A stretch of 64,000 nt of DNA from Agrobacterium tumefaciens (GTDB taxonomy: Bacteria > Pseudomonadota > Alphaproteobacteria > Rhizobiales > Rhizobiaceae), in the NCBI RefSeq assembly GCF_013318015.2, contig NZ_CP115841.1, positions 2,676,501 through 2,740,500 on the forward strand, read 5' to 3'. The translations under genes were made by a program, and so were the position numbers. Every line of letters starts with the position of its first letter. Within the stretch, counting starts at the first letter, position 1. The notes under the pieces are model-generated. The model was not told where the DNA came from. It searched no databases and worked only from the letters and a program-made list of their open reading frames with translations. This document shows positions 25,569-34,711 of this stretch, in pieces.

Positions 25569-26671
25569 GCGCCGCCCAGAAAACCACACTTTCCTACTTC
25601 AAGTGGGCTTTTATCGTCACCATCGTCGGTCTGATCCTTGGCGGCTATCTCGGCTGGGAAATGACCGGAACTGTCAGTGGAACAGCGACGATCTTCTTCA
25701 TTTGTGCGGTGCTTGCCGTGCTGGAAATTTCGCTTTCCTTCGACAACGCCATCGTCAACGCCAACAAGCTGAAAGAGATGACGCCAGTCTGGCAGCATCG
25801 CTTCCTGACCTGGGGTATTCTGATAGCCGTTTTCGGCATGCGTATCGTCTTCCCGCTGCTGATCGTGGTCGTTGCCGCCAATGTCGGCCCCTGGACGGCG
25901 CTCGTCATGGCGGCCACGCAGCCGGAACGTTATGCAGAAATCATGCGTGACGCCCATCTGCCGATCGCTGCTTTCGGCGGTACCTTCCTGATGATGGTCG
26001 GTCTCAACTTCTTCTTCGACCATGAGAAGGACGTGCACTGGGTGCGCTGGATCGAGGAAAAGGCTGCGGTCTATTCCTCCGTCAAGGGTATCGAGATCGC
26101 CTTCGTGCTGGTCGTCATGCTGGCCTTCTCTCGTATCATCGGCGCCAGCGACAATCCGGAGCTTGGTCCGGTTGCGGCCAACACCTTTTTCCATGCGGCA
26201 ATCTGGGGTCTTTTGACCTTCCTGCTGGTGGAAGTCGTCGGCGGTATTCTCGATCGTAGCCAGGAAGTGCTCGAAGGCGCTGCAAAAGGCGGCTTCGGTG
26301 CGTTTCTCTATCTCGAGGTGCTCGATGCAAGCTTCTCCTTCGATGGCGTCATCGGTGCTTTTGCGCTGACGCAGAACCTGTTCATCATCGCCATCGGCCT
26401 CGGTATCGGCGCCATGTACGTGCGCTCGATGACGATCATGCTGGTGGAAAAGGGAACGCTCGCCGAATACCGCTATCTGGAACACGGCGCTTTCTACGCG
26501 ATCCTCATCCTGTCCGTCATCATGTACGTGCAGACGATGTTCCACATTCCGGAGGTCATCACCGGCCTTGGTGGCGCGACCCTGATCGGCATTTCGCTCT
26601 GGTCGTCGATCCGACATAACCGGCGGCACAATGCAGATGCGACCGATGCCGCACGCGGTGCGGAAATCTGA
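25565..26671 (+). CDS. TerC/Alx-like DUF475 membrane protein
   Basis: Polytopic inner-membrane protein of 368 residues (DUF475, TerC superfamily). About nine helices are seen. Two family motifs with membrane-buried acids are present: LEISLSFDNAIVNA (about 56-69) and LEVLDASFSFDGVIGAFA (about 252-269); the SFDNAI/SFDGVI pair is what relates it to TerC and Alx, which bind or export metal ions such as Mn2+. Metal export is an inference; DUF475 itself is poorly characterised. It is preceded by a leader ORF and an SD-masking hairpin and closed by a strong terminator, so it looks like a single-gene unit under leader control. Confidence 0.82.
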   Translation: MSAAQKTTLSYFKWAFIVTIVGLILGGYLGWEMTGTVSGTATIFFICAVLAVLEISLSFDNAIVNANKLKEMTPVWQHRFLTWGILIAVFGMRIVFPLLIVVVAANVGPWTALVMAATQPERYAEIMRDAHLPIAAFGGTFLMMVGLNFFFDHEKDVHWVRWIEEKAAVYSSVKGIEIAFVLVVMLAFSRIIGASDNPELGPVAANTFFHAAIWGLLTFLLVEVVGGILDRSQEVLEGAAKGGFGAFLYLEVLDASFSFDGVIGAFALTQNLFIIAIGLGIGAMYVRSMTIMLVEKGTLAEYRYLEHGAFYAILILSVIMYVQTMFHIPEVITGLGGATLIGISLWSSIRHNRRHNADATDAARGAEI

Positions 26672-26687
26672 TCCATCCCGATCCCAG

Positions 26688-26717
26688 CCTTCCGCTGTTA
26701 CGGCGGAAGGCAGTTTT
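26688..26717 (+). terminator. Terminator of the TerC-like gene
   Basis: CCTTCCGC (26688-26695) and GCGGAAGG (26703-26710) form an 8-bp stem with a seven-base loop, followed by CAGTTTTT, 17 bp past the stop codon. A clear rho-independent signal on the plus strand. Confidence 0.85.
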
Positions 26718-27039
26718 TAAGCACTGAATTGCTGATTGCCTGTTTTTGTTGCTATTTCCGCCTTGCGGAAAATTTGAACATAACATCGAAGTTATACCCC
26801 AAGCACCTGTTTTTGCTCGTATTTGTGCGCTGCAGTAAAACTGGCACGCTTCCTGCATCTCATCTTGCAAGTCCAGAGGGGACATTAGAGGCCCGAAAAA
26901 CGGGTTTAAACAACACCGCCGCGCCGCGCGATCTTTTATGATCTGCGAAGGCGCGGCGGTTCTGTTTGTGCGGTATGCTTCTTGAGTTTTCCGCTCCGTT
27001 GAATGAAAACGGTGGGATAACGACTGGAAGGTTACCGGT
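26718..27039 (+). other. Gene-free region with AT-rich half, sigma-54-like site and two hairpins
   Basis: No convincing ORF. The first half (26718-26840) is AT-rich. TGGCACG at 26842 begins a sigma-54-type element (separate entry). Downstream are CCCG-AAAAA-CGGG followed by TTT (26892-26907), and an 11-bp stem ACCGCCGCGCC (26915-26925) with GGCGCGGCGGT (26950-26960) around a loop holding GATC-TTTTAT-GATC. A short regulated transcript or a long leader for the MarR-like gene would fit. Confidence 0.4.
26842..26857 (+). promoter_or_regulatory. Sigma-54-type promoter candidate
   Basis: TGGCACG-CTTC-CTGCA matches TGGCACG-N4-TTGCA except one base; GG and GC are exactly 12 bases apart, as RpoN promoters require. 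Transcription would start near 26868, about 170 bp before the MarR-like gene. Confidence 0.5.
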
Positions 27040-27384
27040 TTGCCTGCAGAACTTTCGCCTACGGAGGCCTTGGGGCTTTGGCATCGCGTATCTGCTGCGC
27101 AGGTCACGGCCGATGCGCCGGATTTGACCTTGCGCCAGACTACAATCCTGCTGCAGATATACCTCGTGCCGCCGCCACATACAGTCCGGGGCCTCGCCGC
27201 CTTGCTGGGCGTGACCAAACCGGTCATCACCCGCGCACTCGACAGTCTGGGAGCGCTCGGGCTGGTTGACAGGGTGCGGGACGAACGGGACAAGCGCAAT
27301 GTCGTGATAAAACGCACCGTGGCAGGTGCGCTCTATCTGGAAAAATTCGGCGATCTGATTATTGATCAGGCACGCAAGATCTAA
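27040..27384 (+). CDS. MarR-like winged-helix regulator
   Basis: Small DNA-binding protein of 114 residues. The winged helix is at about 45-100: VRGLAALLGVTKPVITRALDSLGALGLVDRVRDERDKRN, with the Asp/Arg-rich wing typical of MarR. It lacks the long dimerisation helices of full MarR proteins (usually 140-160 residues). The start is TTG 27040 with GGAAGG ten bases upstream; no ATG fits. The NlpC/P60 gene starts 17 bp after its stop, so the two are an operon. Target genes are unknown. Confidence 0.7.
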   Translation: MPAELSPTEALGLWHRVSAAQVTADAPDLTLRQTTILLQIYLVPPPHTVRGLAALLGVTKPVITRALDSLGALGLVDRVRDERDKRNVVIKRTVAGALYLEKFGDLIIDQARKI

Positions 27385-27401
27385 CCTCTGGATGTGAAAC
27401 C

Positions 27402-28253
27402 ATGATGCTCGACCGCCGCCTGAATGTCTTCCGCTCCGATCTGGCCGATGAGAAACTGCAAGGCGTGGTTCAGGCCGAGCGTTTCGTCAGCGGTTCGCCC
27501 GCCCAGATCGCGGTGCCGGTTATTGGCCTGCGGCCAACGCCTGACCTTGCCGCCGGCATCGATACGGAGCTGCTGTTTGGTGAAACCGTGCGCATTTTCG
27601 ACCGGGCGAATGGCTTCGCCTGGGTGCAGGCGGATGCGGATGGTTATGCCGGTTACGTGCCGGAGACGGCAATCGGCGATGTCGTTGCCGTTACCCACCA
27701 GGTGGTTGCGCCACGCACTTTCCTCTATCCTTCCGCCGAATTGCGCAAACCGCCGGTCGCAGCCATTTCCATGGGCAGCATGGTCCGGATCGTTGGTGAG
27801 GCCGAGACACGCGGCACCCGCTATCTGCTGACCGAAAAAGGCGAAGGCATTATCGCCGCCCATTGCCGACCAGCCGATGCCGCTCTTGAAGAGGACTATG
27901 TTGCGGTGGCCTTGCGCTTTATCGAGACACCTTATCTCTGGGGCGGCCGCTCCGGCTTTGGCATCGATTGCTCGGGCCTCGTGCAATTGTCCATGGCGAT
28001 GACGGGCCGACGGGTTCTGCGCGATACCGACATGCAGGTGAAATCGCTCGGCGTGGAAATAGAACGCGATGAATTGCGCCGCGGCGATCTGGTTTTCTGG
28101 AAGGGCCATGTCGGGCTCATGGAAAACGAAGAGACGCTGCTGCATGCCAATGGCCACACGATGAATGTTGCACGCGAAAATCTCAATGAGGCCATCGAGC
28201 GCATCGGCTGGCTTTACGAAAAGCCGACGGCTTTCCGGCGTTTGGAAGGCTGA
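27402..28253 (+). CDS. NlpC/P60 cell-wall peptidase with SH3-like domains
   Basis: Cysteine peptidase of 283 residues that probably cleaves gamma-D-Glu-mDAP bonds in wall peptides. SH3-like segments cover about 45-150, and the catalytic NlpC/P60 domain follows: FIETPYLWGGRSGFGIDCSGLVQ (Cys near 191), the His in LVFWKGHVGLM (near 234) and LLHANGHTMNV. No signal peptide is visible (MMLDRRLNVFRSDLADEKL), so it is probably cytoplasmic and acts on imported muropeptides, as DipM-independent YkfC-type enzymes do. With YepA/YejBEF in the window this would suit peptidoglycan recycling, an inference. Confidence 0.8.
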   Translation: MMLDRRLNVFRSDLADEKLQGVVQAERFVSGSPAQIAVPVIGLRPTPDLAAGIDTELLFGETVRIFDRANGFAWVQADADGYAGYVPETAIGDVVAVTHQVVAPRTFLYPSAELRKPPVAAISMGSMVRIVGEAETRGTRYLLTEKGEGIIAAHCRPADAALEEDYVAVALRFIETPYLWGGRSGFGIDCSGLVQLSMAMTGRRVLRDTDMQVKSLGVEIERDELRRGDLVFWKGHVGLMENEETLLHANGHTMNVARENLNEAIERIGWLYEKPTAFRRLEG

Positions 28254-28347
28254 GGCGGCGGCTTCACGAAATTGTGCCTGCCTCGCCCTTTGTGCGACCA
28301 CAGCCGAAAGCCTACATCGGTTGAATGATGGTACGGGACCGGCATCG

Positions 28348-28707
28348 ATGAACACAAAAATGGCAACACGATTGGCAACGATGCTGGCAGCGCTTTTAAT
28401 GAGCGCTTCCGCGCAGGCGCAGACCGTTTTTCAGAATGGTTTTGCTCCGGCTCCAGATGCCTATGCGAACCTGCCGGGTGTCAAGGACCCGCGAACGCTA
28501 CAGCCCAAGGTGCGTTACAATTGCCATAGCGAACTTGGTGTAACTGGATATGCCCGCGGCCCATACCGGGATGTTTTCGGTAGTCGCGGTCTGCCGGTTC
28601 AGGGCTATCGCTGCACCGATGAGAACGGCATCTCCAGCTTCGGTGGCAGAAATCCCATCTCCAAGGACTGGTATCCCGGCATCAATCCAGTCGACCCGAC
28701 CTTCTGA
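28348..28707 (+). CDS. Small exported protein of unknown function
   Basis: 119 residues with a signal peptide: basic start, hydrophobic run to SASAQAQ, cleavage near residue 25. The mature part has two Cys (NCHSELGV and YRCTDENG), which could form a disulphide, and is rich in Gly, Pro and Asn. I do not recognise the family. The start is ATG 28348; an ATG four codons later is possible. A GC hairpin (28724-28740) lies just past its stop. Upstream is the NlpC/P60 gene at 94 bp, so cotranscription is possible. Confidence 0.65.
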   Translation: MNTKMATRLATMLAALLMSASAQAQTVFQNGFAPAPDAYANLPGVKDPRTLQPKVRYNCHSELGVTGYARGPYRDVFGSRGLPVQGYRCTDENGISSFGGRNPISKDWYPGINPVDPTF

Positions 28708-28723
28708 AGTAATATGACTTAAA

Positions 28724-28740
28724 GCGGCGTTTGCGCCGCC
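28724..28740 (+). terminator. GC hairpin after the small exported protein
   Basis: GCGGCG-TTTG-CGCCGC, a 6-bp perfect stem 16 bp after the stop, without a T-run. Weak terminator candidate. Confidence 0.35.
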
Positions 28741-28865
28741 CGCACTCTGGACTTGTTGTTGCTTTTTCAGATAAATCTTTGACATGACAGGTTGATAATA
28801 CCTGCCGAGGTGCGGGGTGACGTCGGCCCTGCCGATGTTCTGGGCCGATGCTGGGGAATGCAAGC

Positions 28866-30170
28866 ATGACGAAGACCGATATAGCAACCCGTGTCCACAA
28901 TCACACCTGGAAACTCGATCCGATCGTCCGCAGCCTGATCGATACGGATTTCTACAAGCTGCTGATGTTGCAGATGATCTGGAAACTCTATCCGGAAGTC
29001 GACGCGACGTTTTCGCTCATCAACCGCACGAAGACGGTGCGGCTGGCGGAAGAGATCGACGAGATGGAACTGCGCGAGCAGCTCGATCACGCGCGTACCC
29101 TGCGCCTCTCCAAGAAGGAAAACATCTGGCTTGCGGGTAACACCTTCTACGGCCGCTCGCAAATCTTCGAGCCTGAATTCCTCTCCTGGCTTTCGAGCTA
29201 CCAACTGCCCGAATACGAGCTTTTCAAGCGCGACGGGCAATATGAGCTGAATTTCCACGGCCGCTGGATGGATACGACACTCTGGGAAATCCCGGCACTG
29301 GCGATCATCAATGAGCTACGCTCGCGCAGCGCAATGCGCTCGCTTGGTTATTTCACGCTGGATGTTCTCTACGCCCGCGCAAAGGCCAAGATGTGGGAAA
29401 AGGTCGAACGGTTGCGGGAACTGCCGGGCCTGCGAATTTCCGATTTCGGCACCCGTCGCCGCCACAGTTTTCTGTGGCAGCGCTGGTGCGTCGAGGCGCT
29501 GAAGGAAGGCATCGGCCCTGCCTTCACCGGCACGAGCAACGTCCTTCTCGCCATGGATTCAGACCTTGAGGCGGTCGGCACCAACGCGCATGAATTGCCG
29601 ATGGTGGTTGCGGCGCTGGCGCAAACCAACGAGGAACTGGCCGCAGCACCCTATCAGGTTCTGAAGGACTGGAACCGGCTTTACGGCGGCAACCTGCTGA
29701 TCGTGCTACCCGATGCTTTTGGCACGGCGGCCTTTCTGCGCAACGCGCCGGAATGGGTGGCGGACTGGACGGGCTTCCGTCCCGACAGCGCGCCGCCGAT
29801 CGAAGGCGGGGAAAAGATCATCGAGTGGTGGCAGAAGATGGGCCGTGACCCCCGCAAGAAGATGCTGATTTTCTCAGATGGTCTCGATGTCGATGCCATC
29901 GTCGATACATACAGGCATTTCGAAGGCCGGGTGCGCATGAGCTTCGGCTGGGGCACCAATCTGACCAATGATTTCGCCGGTTGCGCGCCGAAGACCATCG
30001 CCAGTTTGAAGCCGATTTCCATTGTCTGCAAGGTCAGCGACGCCAATGGTCGGCCAGCCGTGAAACTCTCCGATAATCCGCAAAAAGCGACAGGCGAACG
30101 ATCCGAGGTGGAGCGTTATCTGAAGTTCTTTGGTGAGGAAGATCTCAAGGAACAGAAGGTTCTGGTTTGA
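28866..30170 (+). CDS. pncB: Nicotinate phosphoribosyltransferase
   Basis: Salvage enzyme of NAD synthesis that joins nicotinate to PRPP. 434 residues, near the usual 400-435. Marks include [20 protein letters not shown] at the N-terminus (about 20-39), [16 protein letters not shown] with the His that is phosphorylated in the family (about 197-212), TGTSNVLLA, and the C-terminal [12 protein letters not shown] (about 362-373) phosphate site. The start is ATG 28866; TTG 28848 would add six residues. It is monocistronic and convergent with the aminopeptidase gene. Confidence 0.94.
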   Translation: MTKTDIATRVHNHTWKLDPIVRSLIDTDFYKLLMLQMIWKLYPEVDATFSLINRTKTVRLAEEIDEMELREQLDHARTLRLSKKENIWLAGNTFYGRSQIFEPEFLSWLSSYQLPEYELFKRDGQYELNFHGRWMDTTLWEIPALAIINELRSRSAMRSLGYFTLDVLYARAKAKMWEKVERLRELPGLRISDFGTRRRHSFLWQRWCVEALKEGIGPAFTGTSNVLLAMDSDLEAVGTNAHELPMVVAALAQTNEELAAAPYQVLKDWNRLYGGNLLIVLPDAFGTAAFLRNAPEWVADWTGFRPDSAPPIEGGEKIIEWWQKMGRDPRKKMLIFSDGLDVDAIVDTYRHFEGRVRMSFGWGTNLTNDFAGCAPKTIASLKPISIVCKVSDANGRPAVKLSDNPQKATGERSEVERYLKFFGEEDLKEQKVLV

Positions 30171-30178
30171 TTAAGGCC

Positions 30179-30203
30179 GGGCGCTCCGCTTAACGAAGCG
30201 CCC
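30179..30203. terminator. Hairpin between convergent pncB and aminopeptidase genes
   Basis: GGGCGCT (30179-30185) and AGCGCCC (30197-30203) form a 7-bp stem with an 11-base loop, 8 bp past the pncB stop. No T-run on either strand, so termination strength is uncertain. Confidence 0.4.
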
Positions 30204-30234
30204 GTGGGCAAGTCAGATCAACCGTGGTACCGAT

Positions 30235-31629
30235 TTACTTCGCAAACTGGTGTGTGATGTAATGGAAGAGTGCTCTGATACCTTGAGCCTCGCCGCCGAT
30301 CGATGAATGGTGCCTTTCGCTCAAGGACCAGCCGTAAATATCGAAATGTGCCCATTTTTTCGTATTGGTGACGAAACGCTTCAGGAACAAAGCGGCGGTG
30401 ATCGATCCTGCCATGCCGCCTGATGGCGCGTTGGTGATATCGGCCGCGCGTGAGCGGATATCCTTGTCGTACCCCATGTAGAGCGGCATGCGCCAAAGGG
30501 GATCGTCGGTATCGATGCTGGCTTCCGCGATATCGTGGGCCAGATCGTCGTCATCGGTATAGAAGGGCGGCAGATCCGGGCCGAGAGCAACGCGGGCGGC
30601 ACCCGTGAGCGTTGCCATGTCAATCATCAGGTCCGGCGCATCCTCGTCGGCATAGGCCAGCGCATCGGCCAGAACGAGACGGCCTTCCGCATCCGTATTG
30701 TCGATCTGTACCGTCAGGCCCTTGCGGCTCCTGTAGATGTCACCGGGACGGAAGGCGTTGGCGGAAATGGAGTTTTCGACGGCGGGCACCAGGACGCGAA
30801 GATTGACCGGCAGTTTCGCGTCCATGATCATCAGCGCGAGACCGAGAACATTGGCCGCACCACCCATGTCCTTCTTCATCAGCGCCATGGAGGCGGCTGG
30901 CTTGATATCGAGACCACCAGTATCGAAGCAGACACCCTTGCCAACGAGGGTCAGGCGGGGATTTCCCTTCTTGCCCCAGTTCATTTCCAGAAGGCGCGGT
31001 GCGCTTTCGCTGGCGCGGCCGACGGCATGGATGAGCGGGAAGTTTTCCTTCAGCAGATCGTCGCCGGTAATGACGCCCACCTTTGCCTTGTAGTGTGCGG
31101 CAAGGCTGCGGAAGGCGATCTCAAGCTCGTCCGGTCCCATATCGTTGGCCGGAACATTGATGAGATCGCGGGCGAGGAAGACGCCGGCCAGAACGCGCTT
31201 GATCTCGCCATCTTCGGCATCCTGCGGAATGAGAAGCTTGGCCCCGCTGGTTTTGGTTGTCTTGTATTTGTCGAAGCGGTAGCTGCCGAGGCCGAAACCG
31301 AGAGCCAGCCGATTGGCCGTCAATGGCGCGGTTTCAATATGCCACTCGCCTTCGGGCAGCTCGCGGGCCAGTTTTCCGGTTATGAACGGGATTTCTGAGG
31401 GATTGCCGCCAAGGCCGAGAAGAACGCCACCCAGCGAACCATCGGAAGAGGGAACAAGCAATACGGCGCCTGCTTCGGCCTTGAAACCCGCTTTTTTCGC
31501 CCAGTCCAGAGCAACAGGATCGATGGCACCCTGTTCGATATGGGCTGGCGTCACGGCGAAAACCGGCAGGGTGCTGCCAGCCTTGGAGCTGAAAGGTGTC
31601 GGGCGTTCGATGAACTGATAGGGCGCCAT
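30235..31629 (-). CDS. M17 leucyl aminopeptidase family protein
   Basis: Cytosolic two-metal aminopeptidase that removes N-terminal residues from peptides, 464 residues. The family signature NTDAEGRLVLADAL (about 312-325) is intact, as is the metal/Lys block GKGVCFDTGGLDIKPAASMALMKKDMGG (about 232-259) and the SGGMAGSITAALFL segment near the C-terminus. The N-terminal ~160 residues are divergent, as usual. It resembles the PepB-like branch rather than PepA (about 500 residues). Start ATG 31629. The divergent neighbour is the TPR lipoprotein gene. Confidence 0.88.
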   Translation of the reverse strand: MAPYQFIERPTPFSSKAGSTLPVFAVTPAHIEQGAIDPVALDWAKKAGFKAEAGAVLLVPSSDGSLGGVLLGLGGNPSEIPFITGKLARELPEGEWHIETAPLTANRLALGFGLGSYRFDKYKTTKTSGAKLLIPQDAEDGEIKRVLAGVFLARDLINVPANDMGPDELEIAFRSLAAHYKAKVGVITGDDLLKENFPLIHAVGRASESAPRLLEMNWGKKGNPRLTLVGKGVCFDTGGLDIKPAASMALMKKDMGGAANVLGLALMIMDAKLPVNLRVLVPAVENSISANAFRPGDIYRSRKGLTVQIDNTDAEGRLVLADALAYADEDAPDLMIDMATLTGAARVALGPDLPPFYTDDDDLAHDIAEASIDTDDPLWRMPLYMGYDKDIRSRAADITNAPSGGMAGSITAALFLKRFVTNTKKWAHFDIYGWSLSERHHSSIGGEAQGIRALFHYITHQFAK

Positions 31630-31771
31630 GGTCTGCTTTCGTAACTGTCGAGAATCGGTGCGATTAACGCTCTGTTAGGGTTAACAGATTATTGCTTAAG
31701 CGAAAGTTGCGTCATGTGAGTCTGTCGTATGTCGGGCGCAAGATCGATAATTCTTGGGCGGGAGCACTGCC

Positions 31772-32596
31772 ATGACTGCTTTTTCTTTGAGCGAGACAGG
31801 TCGGACAGGCTTACTGCGGGGAGCATGTCTCGCAGCGCTGGTTTTCGCCGTTTCCGGATGCGCGAGCACTAACAAGCCGGATCGCATGTCCACCGGCTCC
31901 ATTCCTGCGACCACACGCTCCTATGACCACATGAACATGGACCAGCTCCGGCAGGCGGAAGAGACGGCCGGCAAGGCCTATGAGCGCAGCCCCAAGGACA
32001 GGTCAGTCGGCATGAATTATGCCAACGTGCTGATGATGACCGGCAAGAACACACAGGCGCTCGCGGTCATGCAGCAGATCGCCATCGCCAATCCGGCCGA
32101 CCGCGAGGTGCTTGCCGCCTATGGCAAGGCGCAGGCAGCATCAGGCCAGCTCGAACAGGCCCTTTCAACCATCCAGAGAGCACAGACGCCTGATCGTCCA
32201 GACTGGCGGCTGTATTCTGCCGAAGGTGCCGTGCTCGACCAGCTTGGCAGGTCGAACGAGGCCCGCACCAAATACAGGCAGGCACTCGATCTCAAACCGA
32301 ACGATCCAAGTGTGCTCTCGAACCTTGGCATGTCCTATGTCCTGTCGAGCGATCCCCGTACCGCCGAGACGTATCTGCAATCGGCCATCGCCCAGCCGGG
32401 CGCCGACAGCCGCGTTCGCCAAAACCTCGCGCTCGTGGTGGGTCTTCAGGGACGGTTTGCCGAGGCTGAGCGCATCGCGGTTCAGGAACTTTCGCCACAG
32501 CAGGCACAGGCAAATCTCGGTTATCTGCGTGGAATGCTGTCGCAGCAGAATTCCTGGCAGCAACTGGCGAAGAAGGACAACAAGCCAGCAGGCTGA
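31772..32596 (+). CDS. TPR lipoprotein, TadD-like pilus assembly factor
   Basis: 274-residue lipoprotein: signal sequence and lipobox SGCAS (Cys near 32), then four or more TPR units from about 65 to 250 (for example PADREVLAAYGKAQAASGQLEQALSTIQ and NDPSVLSNLGMSYVLSSDPRTAETYL). TadD proteins of Flp/Tad systems have this build and act as outer-membrane pilotins or scaffold for the secretin. It is convergent with ctpI, at the end of the pilus cluster, which supports the TadD role. The start is ATG 31772 with GGGAG upstream; TTG 31754 is also in frame. Confidence 0.78.
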   Translation: MTAFSLSETGRTGLLRGACLAALVFAVSGCASTNKPDRMSTGSIPATTRSYDHMNMDQLRQAEETAGKAYERSPKDRSVGMNYANVLMMTGKNTQALAVMQQIAIANPADREVLAAYGKAQAASGQLEQALSTIQRAQTPDRPDWRLYSAEGAVLDQLGRSNEARTKYRQALDLKPNDPSVLSNLGMSYVLSSDPRTAETYLQSAIAQPGADSRVRQNLALVVGLQGRFAEAERIAVQELSPQQAQANLGYLRGMLSQQNSWQQLAKKDNKPAG

Positions 32597-32658
32597 TGCG
32601 GGTTCAGGCACGTCCATCAACACCAGATCGCAGATAATATTCACAGCTCCGTCTCATC

Positions 32659-32696
32659 ACACGCTACCGCCTACAGTGCGGTCGCGTTTAGCGTGT
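32659..32696. terminator. Two-tier hairpin between convergent TadD-like gene and ctpI
   Basis: ACACGCTA (32659-32666) pairs with TAGCGTGT (32689-32696), and CCGC (32667-32670) with GCGG (32678-32681) inside it. The outer arm reaches the ctpI stop codon. A bidirectional end for the two transcripts is likely, though there is no long T-run. Confidence 0.45.
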
Positions 32697-33682
32697 CAGA
32701 ACGTATCGGCGACGCGAATGCCGGCTGGTCCGAGAATGACTGCGATGAGCACCGGCAGGAAAAATATGATCATCGGCACGGTCAGCTTTGGCGGCAGGGC
32801 GGCGGCCTTCTTTTCGGCTTCGTTCATCCGCTCGTCGCGGCCTTCCTGGGCCAGAACGCGCAACGCCTGAGCCAATGGCGTGCCGTATCGTTCCGCCTGG
32901 ATAAGCGCTTGCACCACGCTTTTGACGCCGTCTAGCTGCGTGCGCATGCCAAAATTCTCAAGTGCGATGCGCCGGTCCTGAAGGAAGGAGAGCTCCGCTG
33001 TCGTCAGCATCATTTCCTCCGCCAGTTCGGGCGACTGCTCACCCATTTCTTCCGCAACACGACGCATGGCGGCCTCCATGGACACACCGGATTCGATGCA
33101 GATCAGCATCAGATCCAGCGCATCCGGCCAAGCGCGCCTGATCGAGGCCTGCCGCTTGTTCATGGCGTTGGAAACATAGATATTGGGTGCATAAAAACCC
33201 AGATAACCGAAAATGAGCACTGCCATCAGCCGGACGACGAAAGCCTTATCGGCGAGGTTTCCGAGAACGAAAACCCAGGTAAAGGCCAGGGCTAGAAAAA
33301 CGAATGGCAGCACGAACCGGGCGGCAAGAAATGTGTTGAGCGCATTCTGTGAACGAAAACCCGCAGCGCGCAGCTTGTTCATCGTGTTCTTGTCGGCAAG
33401 CGCTTCCTGAAGGTTGAATTTTTCGACGATGCGGCGCGCCGATTTATTATTATTGCCACGCAGGGAGGCCTTGCCGTCCCTGGTGGCGGCGGCCAGGCGC
33501 TCACGCTCGCGGCTGCGAATGAGATCGCGCTCCGATGACACGGCTTTCATGCGCTTGGCGAAGTCTTTTCGCTCAAAGAGCGGCATGATGAGCGTATAGA
33601 GGGTTGCGAAAACCGCAAGGGTGACGAGAATGGCAATGATCGTTTGCGGGTCCGTCAGGCTGGAAAAGAGGCTTCCTGTCAT
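32696..33682 (-). CDS. ctpI: Tad pilus inner-membrane platform protein TadC (CtpI)
   Basis: Platform protein of the Flp pilus machine, partner of TadB and of the ATPase. 328 residues: one N-terminal helix (about 14-36), a basic cytoplasmic stretch, a helix pair near 112-160, the T2SSF domain (RRAWPDALDLMLICIESGVSMEAAMRRVAEE, about 184-214) and a C-terminal hydrophobic helix. It follows ctpH by 10 bp and is last in the operon. Its stop codon lies in a hairpin shared with the convergent TadD-like gene. Confidence 0.9.
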   Translation of the reverse strand: MTGSLFSSLTDPQTIIAILVTLAVFATLYTLIMPLFERKDFAKRMKAVSSERDLIRSRERERLAAATRDGKASLRGNNNKSARRIVEKFNLQEALADKNTMNKLRAAGFRSQNALNTFLAARFVLPFVFLALAFTWVFVLGNLADKAFVVRLMAVLIFGYLGFYAPNIYVSNAMNKRQASIRRAWPDALDLMLICIESGVSMEAAMRRVAEEMGEQSPELAEEMMLTTAELSFLQDRRIALENFGMRTQLDGVKSVVQALIQAERYGTPLAQALRVLAQEGRDERMNEAEKKAAALPPKLTVPMIIFFLPVLIAVILGPAGIRVADTF

Positions 33683-33692
33683 GGTCGTGCCC

Positions 33693-34697
33693 TCATATGT
33701 CGAAATTGATCATTTGGCGCATGATGAAAATCCCGATCAGCATCCATAATCCCGACACCCCCAGAATGATGTGCCCACGCATGTCGGTGAAGAGCACCGA
33801 CAGATAGTCGGGCGAGGTGAAGTGCACCAGCAGCATGACGATGAAAGGCAGCGCGCCAATAATAACTGCCGAGGCCTTCGCCTCCATCGATAACGCGTTG
33901 ACTTTGGCACGCATTTTCCTGCGTTCACGCAGAACTTTCGAAAGGTTGGAAAGAGCCTCCGAAAGATTGCCGCCTGCCTGCGCCTGAATGTTGATCACGG
34001 TGCTGAAGAAGCTCACTTCGAAAAGCGGCACGGTCAGCATCATGCGCTCGATCCCCTGCGGAATGCCGATGCCGACCTGTAGCGCGTCGATGACGCGCTG
34101 GAATTCCGTCTTGACTGGTTCTTGACCGTCTGAAGCAATCAGTCGCACGGCGTCGTTCAACGGTAATCCGGATTTGATCGACCGGCACATGACATCCAGC
34201 GCATTTGGAAATTCCTCGAGGAATTTTTTCTGCCGGCGCTTGAGTATAAATCCCAATACCCATCTCGGCAGTCCCAAGGCCACGACGGCTCCTATGAGCA
34301 GAGCGATAAGCAACGACAGGCCATAAAGAAGCGCAATGACGACGGAGAAAGCAGCCGCGCCTGCGCTCAGAAGGTGGAACTGCCGGACAGAAAGTTGCAG
34401 TCCCGCCTGAACCAGCTTTTCGCGCAGACCGACATTCTTTGCTTTCTTCGCCTTTTCGCTTTGTTTCTTTTCCATTTCCCGCAGGCTGTCCTGCATGGAC
34501 TTGCGGCGTTTGCCAAGTTCCTGGACCCGGTCCCGCGCGGCCTTGATGTTTGCGTGATCCGTTTCGGCGGCCTTGACCCGCTTGACGCGACTAGTGGTCT
34601 TTTTCTCGACCTCGATCTGCTGGAAGAGGAAGGCATAAGCAAGCGCCCCTGCCGAAATAGCGACAAGTGCGGCCAGTAACAGGATTGTGGGGTCCAT
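33693..34697 (-). CDS. ctpH: Tad pilus inner-membrane platform protein TadB (CtpH)
   Basis: 334 residues: N-terminal helix (about 4-25), long basic coiled stretch (about 30-95; many Lys, Arg and Glu), a helix pair (about 105-150), the T2SSF domain with FPNALDVMCRSIKSGLPLNDAVRLIA (about 164-189) and two C-terminal helices. With CtpI it forms the membrane platform that couples ATPase CtpG to pilin extrusion. The ribosome site TAAGGAAGG lies directly downstream of a RIME-like repeat that occupies the 118-bp gap after ctpG; this is the only intergenic stretch in the operon besides the ctpB-ctpC gap. Confidence 0.9.
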   Translation of the reverse strand: MDPTILLLAALVAISAGALAYAFLFQQIEVEKKTTSRVKRVKAAETDHANIKAARDRVQELGKRRKSMQDSLREMEKKQSEKAKKAKNVGLREKLVQAGLQLSVRQFHLLSAGAAAFSVVIALLYGLSLLIALLIGAVVALGLPRWVLGFILKRRQKKFLEEFPNALDVMCRSIKSGLPLNDAVRLIASDGQEPVKTEFQRVIDALQVGIGIPQGIERMMLTVPLFEVSFFSTVINIQAQAGGNLSEALSNLSKVLRERRKMRAKVNALSMEAKASAVIIGALPFIVMLLVHFTSPDYLSVLFTDMRGHIILGVSGLWMLIGIFIMRQMINFDI

Positions 34698-34711
34698 GGC
34701 AGTCGCCTTCC

